DNA of 8,066 bases from Betaproteobacteria bacterium (GTDB lineage Bacteria; Pseudomonadota; Gammaproteobacteria; Burkholderiales; SG8-39): contig VBCT01000096.1 in NCBI GenBank assembly GCA_005882235.1, positions 1 through 8,066 on the forward strand. Reading direction: 5' to 3'. Made by a program: the position numbers and the translations under genes. The notes under the pieces were generated by a model, which searched no databases, had not been told where the DNA came from, and saw only the letters and a list, made by a program, of their open reading frames with translations. This document shows, in pieces, positions 5,275 to 8,066 of this stretch. Every line of letters begins with the position of its first letter. Position 1 is the stretch's first letter.

Positions 5275-7553
5275 AAGTCAGCGAAATGAAGGACGCCGTC
5301 TTCGACGGCAGGAACATGGGCTACGTGCCGCCGAAGAAGTTGCGCGTCTCGCCCAGGCTCAGGCTGCATCGAAAAGGCGCGAGAAGCATCGACCCGATCA
5401 CCTACGAGGTGATCCGCCACAGCCTGTGGCACGTCAACGAGGAGCACGGCGCCACGATTCAGCGCCTGTCCGGGTCGCCGGTGGCGATGTACGCGCTCGA
5501 TCTCAATCCTTCCATCCTCACCGAGGACGGCGAGTTCGTGTACTTCGGGCCTTACATGCAATACATGTCCGGCGTCACCGACACGCAGGTGAAGTGGGTG
5601 CTCGAATACAGGAGCGACAATCCCGGCATCGCGGAGGGCGACATGTTCCTCGCCAATGACCCCTGGGTGGGCGCGGCGCATCAGCAGGACGTGATGCTGA
5701 TCTGCCCGGTGTTCTGGAAGGGCGAGCTCTTCTGCTGGGTGACAAATTGCCTGCACCAGTACGACCTCGGCGGCATCACGCCGTCTTCGTTCTGCGGCTC
5801 GGCGGAGAACGCCTTCGAGGAAGGCATCTGCATCCCGCCGGTGAAGATCGTCGAAGGGAACGAGATCCGCCGCGACATCGAGGAGCTGTACCTGAGGGCT
5901 TCGCGCAAGCCCGAGGCGGTGGCGCTCGACTTCCGGGCGCAGCTCGCCGGCAACATCACCGCGCGAGACCGCGTCCTCGCGCTCATCAGGCGCTACGGTC
6001 CCGAGGTGGTGAAGGGGGTCATGCGCAAGATCCTCGACAACGGCGAGCGCGCCTTTCTCGAAAAGCTCAAGCGTTTGCCGGACGGTGTGTGGCGCGAGCG
6101 CAGCTACGTCGAATGCTGCCGTCCCGGCGACCGGCGCACGCACGTGGTCATGTTGACGCTGCGGAAGAAGGGTTCAACGCTTATTTTCGAGAACGAGGGC
6201 ACGGCGCCGCAGGACGGCGCGATGAATGCGACCTACTCGGGCTGGCGCGGCGCGATCATGGTGGCGTTCAACCAGCTGCTTTGCTGGGACCAGTATTTCT
6301 CGATCGGCGGGGCGCTGCGCCACGTCGAGTTCGATCCTACGCCCGGTACCTTCAACTGTGCGAATTTCCCGGCCTCGGTCTCGACCGCGCCGATCCAGGC
6401 CATGGAGATCTCGCTCTACCCCGCCTACAACGTGCTCTCGAAGATGATCCACGCGGACCCCGAGATGCGCAAGGACATCATGTGCATCGGCGGAACCAGC
6501 CAGTGGCCGGCGACGATTTTCCGCGGCACCGACCAGTGGGGCGAGCGCTACGGTTACATCCTCGTCGATCCCATCGGCGGGGCGATCGGCGCCTTTGCCA
6601 ACGGTGACGGTATCTCTACCGGCGGGCAGTCGCGCACGCCGATCTGCAAGCTGCCCAACGTCGAGCACACGGAGCAGACCTTTCCGCTCCTGTTCCTCTA
6701 CCGCAAGGAAGTGATCGATTCCGGCGGTGCCGGAAAATTCCGAGGCGGGCTCTCGGCGGAGTCCTGCTTCATTCCGCATCGCACCGACGAGATCACGCAG
6801 GACACGCTGTCCTCGGGCAACGCGATCCCGACTTCGCCGGGCATGATGGCGGGCTACCCCGGCTCGGTGAACGTGTACAAGTTCAGGCGCTCGACCGATA
6901 TTTTCGAGCGCCTCAAGGAGCGCCGGATTCCGGGCGACATCGCGGAGCTGAAGGGCGAGGAGGTGACGCTAGCGCTCCGCCAGGAAAACTTCGTCCAGAA
7001 GCCCGACGACGTCTACGCCGTCATCTGGTCTGCGGCGGGCGGCTTCGGCGATCCGCTCGAGCGCGATCCGGAAAAAGTACGCGACGACGTGATCGAGCAG
7101 CGTTCCGTGTCGGCTGAGGCCGCGCGCAATCTCTACGGCGTCGTGATCGCGCGGGACGGCCGGCTCGATCGGGAAGCGACCCGGGACCTGCGCGCGGAGC
7201 GGCGCGAGACCCACCGCCGCAAGGACGGCGAAGTGAAGCGGCGCGACGGAGAGCGGCTCGCGCGCATCACCGACAATCTCGACCTGCGCCGCGAGAAAGA
7301 CGCGTTGTACCTGTGCTGCGCGAAGTGCGCGGCCGACCTGGGGTCCCTGCGCGACAACTACAAGGACCACTGCGTGCGGCTCGAATCGGACGCGAGCGAG
7401 GCGAACCCCAACATCGGTGACTACCGGCGTTACATCGACGACCGGCCGGTGTTCCGCCAGTTCTTCTGCCCCGGGTGCGGCGCGCTCGTAGAAAACGAGG
7501 TCGCTCGCGCCGAGGACCCCGTTCTGCGCGACATCGAGCTCGATATGCGCTGA
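5271..7553 (+). CDS. Hydantoinase B/oxoprolinase-type subunit fused to a C-terminal zinc-ribbon-like domain resembling acetone carboxylase gamma
   Basis: A 760-residue protein, longer than a typical HyuB (about 520-650). Residues 1-37 are a basic N-terminal extension. The HyuB domain begins at DPITYEVIRHSLWHVNEE (41-58). It contains GDMFLANDPWVGAAHQQDV (123-141), where Asp130, His137 and Asp140, with His162 in LHQYDLGG, are plausible metal or active-site residues by family analogy. Further landmarks are GNGDGISTGGQ near 444-453, DSGGAGKFRGGLS (483-495) and the terminal AAGGFGDPLERDPEKVRDDV (588-607), with the usual closing RSVSAEAARNLYGVV. A highly charged linker follows (about 630-675). The tail has Cys683/Cys686 and Cys733/Cys736 in CAKC and FFCPGCGALVENEVA, ending DPVLRDIELDMR. 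That tail resembles, from memory, the end of the small zinc-binding gamma subunit of acetone carboxylase. The start is set by the ATGA overlap with the HyuA-type gene. The HyuB family is certain; the fused-domain identity and carboxylase role are inferred. Confidence 0.92.
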   Translation: MKVSEMKDAVFDGRNMGYVPPKKLRVSPRLRLHRKGARSIDPITYEVIRHSLWHVNEEHGATIQRLSGSPVAMYALDLNPSILTEDGEFVYFGPYMQYMSGVTDTQVKWVLEYRSDNPGIAEGDMFLANDPWVGAAHQQDVMLICPVFWKGELFCWVTNCLHQYDLGGITPSSFCGSAENAFEEGICIPPVKIVEGNEIRRDIEELYLRASRKPEAVALDFRAQLAGNITARDRVLALIRRYGPEVVKGVMRKILDNGERAFLEKLKRLPDGVWRERSYVECCRPGDRRTHVVMLTLRKKGSTLIFENEGTAPQDGAMNATYSGWRGAIMVAFNQLLCWDQYFSIGGALRHVEFDPTPGTFNCANFPASVSTAPIQAMEISLYPAYNVLSKMIHADPEMRKDIMCIGGTSQWPATIFRGTDQWGERYGYILVDPIGGAIGAFANGDGISTGGQSRTPICKLPNVEHTEQTFPLLFLYRKEVIDSGGAGKFRGGLSAESCFIPHRTDEITQDTLSSGNAIPTSPGMMAGYPGSVNVYKFRRSTDIFERLKERRIPGDIAELKGEEVTLALRQENFVQKPDDVYAVIWSAAGGFGDPLERDPEKVRDDVIEQRSVSAEAARNLYGVVIARDGRLDREATRDLRAERRETHRRKDGEVKRRDGERLARITDNLDLRREKDALYLCCAKCAADLGSLRDNYKDHCVRLESDASEANPNIGDYRRYIDDRPVFRQFFCPGCGALVENEVARAEDPVLRDIELDMR

Positions 7554-7570
7554 AAGCCCGCGGTTCTTCG

Positions 7571-7599
7571 TTGACACGACGGGGCGCGGTTGATAGATT
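7571..7599 (+). promoter_or_regulatory. Strong sigma70-type promoter upstream of the ABC permease
   Basis: TTGACA (7571-7576) matches the -35 consensus exactly. After a 17-bp spacer comes TAGATT (7594-7599), 4 of 6 matches to -10. Transcription would start near 7606, giving a leader of about 100 nt before the ATG at 7708. The promoter begins only 17 bp after the stop of the upstream operon, so the transporter is probably an independent transcription unit, although no terminator separates them. Confidence 0.7.
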
Positions 7600-7625
7600 G
7601 CGCCGCACTGCCGCGCAGGACCGAG

Positions 7626-7642
7626 GTTCCACATAAAGGAAC
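7626..7642 (+). repeat. Short inverted repeat in the permease leader
   Basis: GTTCC (7626-7630) and GGAAC (7638-7642) flank the 7-nt loop ACATAAA. It is a small perfect 5-bp stem at about +20 to +37 of the predicted transcript. It could be a leader stem or half of an operator, but is short enough to occur by chance. Confidence 0.3.
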
Positions 7643-7650
7643 ACGCGACA

Positions 7651-7691
7651 GCAGCCGCCGACGCGAGGGAGGGTTTTCTGTCGGCGGCGGC
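7651..7691 (+). promoter_or_regulatory. GC-rich hairpin in the 5' leader, next to the ribosome binding site
   Basis: GCCGCCGAC (7654-7662) pairs perfectly with GTCGGCGGC (7680-7688). One A.G mismatch and two further GC pairs extend the stem to 7651/7691. The 17-nt loop includes AGGGAGGG and TTTT. The stem ends 3 nt before the GAGGAGGA ribosome site. Its position suggests a role in mRNA stability or translation control, but no known riboswitch class is recognised. Confidence 0.5.
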
Positions 7692-7694
7692 CAC

Positions 7695-7702
7695 GAGGAG
7701 GA
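7695..7702 (+). promoter_or_regulatory. Near-consensus ribosome binding site before ATG 7708
   Basis: GAGGAGGA is separated by 5 nt from the ATG at 7708, the best Shine-Dalgarno sequence in the window. It argues that translation of the permease gene was meant to begin at 7708, although that frame closes after 26 codons. Confidence 0.75.
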
Positions 7703-7707
7703 AATCG

Positions 7708-8066
7708 ATGCAGGCGGCGGGTCATCCCGCGATGAACGCTGCAGCCCCTTTCATGCTGCGGCGCTCGACGACTGGAAATGGGTCGTGATCGGGGCGTGCG
7801 TGGTTTTCACGATCTACATCGCGGTGGTCCCGCTCGCATTCCTCCTGTGGCAGAGCTTCTTCACGCCGCAGACCGCGGCGAAGGCCGCCGAGTTCACGCT
7901 GGGCAACTACACCTCGGCATACGGCTCGAGCGAGACGCTGCGGCTCTTCTGGAACTCGGTCCAGTTCGCGGTGGGGGCGTCGCTCTTCGCCTTCGTCCTG
8001 GGGACTGCGCTCGCGTGGATGAACGAGCGCACCAATACGCCGTTCAAGACGCTCTTCTTCGCCTTG
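7708..8066 (+). CDS. ABC transporter inner-membrane permease, N-terminal part, with an apparent frameshift (FbpB/AfuB-like)
   Basis: Two frames together make one protein start. From ATG 7708 the first frame reads MQAAGHPAMNAAAPFMLRRS and closes at TGA 7786-7788. From about 7764 the frame one base over reads DDWKWVVIGACVVFTIYIA and stays open to the right edge. It gives a first membrane segment (VVIGACVVFTIYIAVVPLAFLLWQSFF), a periplasmic stretch ending TLGNYTSAYG, and NSVQFAVGASLFAFVLGTAL followed by AWMNERTNTPFKTL. The NSxxFAxGA...LAWxxERTNTP pattern is typical of binding-protein-dependent permeases of the iron(III)/FbpB-AfuB or phosphonate/spermidine type. One missing base near 7765 (for instance TTC for Phe before Asp-Asp) would join LRR to DDWKW smoothly. 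The permease frame itself has no ATG upstream; its only early start is GTG 7785, which overlaps the TGA. Substrate, binding protein and ATPase lie outside the window. The permease call is solid; the frameshift could be a sequencing error or a real lesion. Confidence 0.8.

Noticed and set aside
2997..7553. A single frame open for about 4.5 kb, which could be read as one giant 1518-residue protein.
   Set aside because: Only the part from 5271 encodes recognisable protein. Before that the frame runs antisense to the pilin and out of frame with the hydantoinase A-type gene, giving Arg/Ala/Gly-rich shadow sequence typical of GC-rich DNA.
7554..7600. A terminator after the hydantoinase B-type gene (CCGCG...CGCGG arms).
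   Set aside because: The arms are only 5 bp with a long loop that covers the promoter elements, and there is no T-tract.

Overview
The window is GC-rich DNA with dense, proteobacterial-style gene packing. The gene content suggests a betaproteobacterium, probably Burkholderiales or a related uncultured lineage. The evidence is a Bug/TctC-type solute-binding protein (a family greatly expanded in that group), a betaproteobacterial-looking type IV pilin, and an FbpB/AfuB-like ABC permease. The lineage is inferred from gene families; the window has no rRNA or tRNA to confirm it. I see no insertion sequence, CRISPR array, RNA gene or phage gene.

Layout. (1) Positions 2-622, plus strand: the C-terminal part of an N-acyl-D-amino-acid deacylase, cut by the left edge. 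It is followed 74 bp later by a TctC/Bug periplasmic binding protein (697-1659), probably in the same operon. (2) Minus strand, converging on TctC with a 6-bp gap: a beta-hydroxyacid (3-hydroxyisobutyrate-type) dehydrogenase (1666-2562). Upstream of it on the same strand lies a type IV pilin with a classical prepilin peptidase site (2603-3079). (3) Divergent from the pilin and starting 83 bp away: a two-gene operon (3163-7553) encoding an ATP-binding hydantoinase A/oxoprolinase-type subunit and a hydantoinase B-type subunit, joined by an ATGA overlap. (4) After a well-formed sigma70-type promoter (7571-7599) and a structured leader: the beginning of an ABC transporter inner-membrane permease (7708 to the right edge). 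Its N-terminal frame is broken by what looks like a one-base deletion.

How they may work together. Genes (1) to (3) look like a catabolic or accessory metabolic neighbourhood: a binding protein to capture a small acid, a deacylase, a hydroxyacid dehydrogenase and an ATP-dependent amidohydrolase or carboxylase. No substrate can be read from the sequence. The most interesting object is the hydantoinase B-type subunit. After its catalytic domain it carries an Arg/Lys/Glu-rich linker and a C-terminal CxxC...CxxC domain resembling the small zinc-binding (gamma) subunit of acetone carboxylase. This points to a compact two-polypeptide ATP-dependent carboxylase rather than a simple hydantoin or oxoproline hydrolase. 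That is an inference, with tests stated below.
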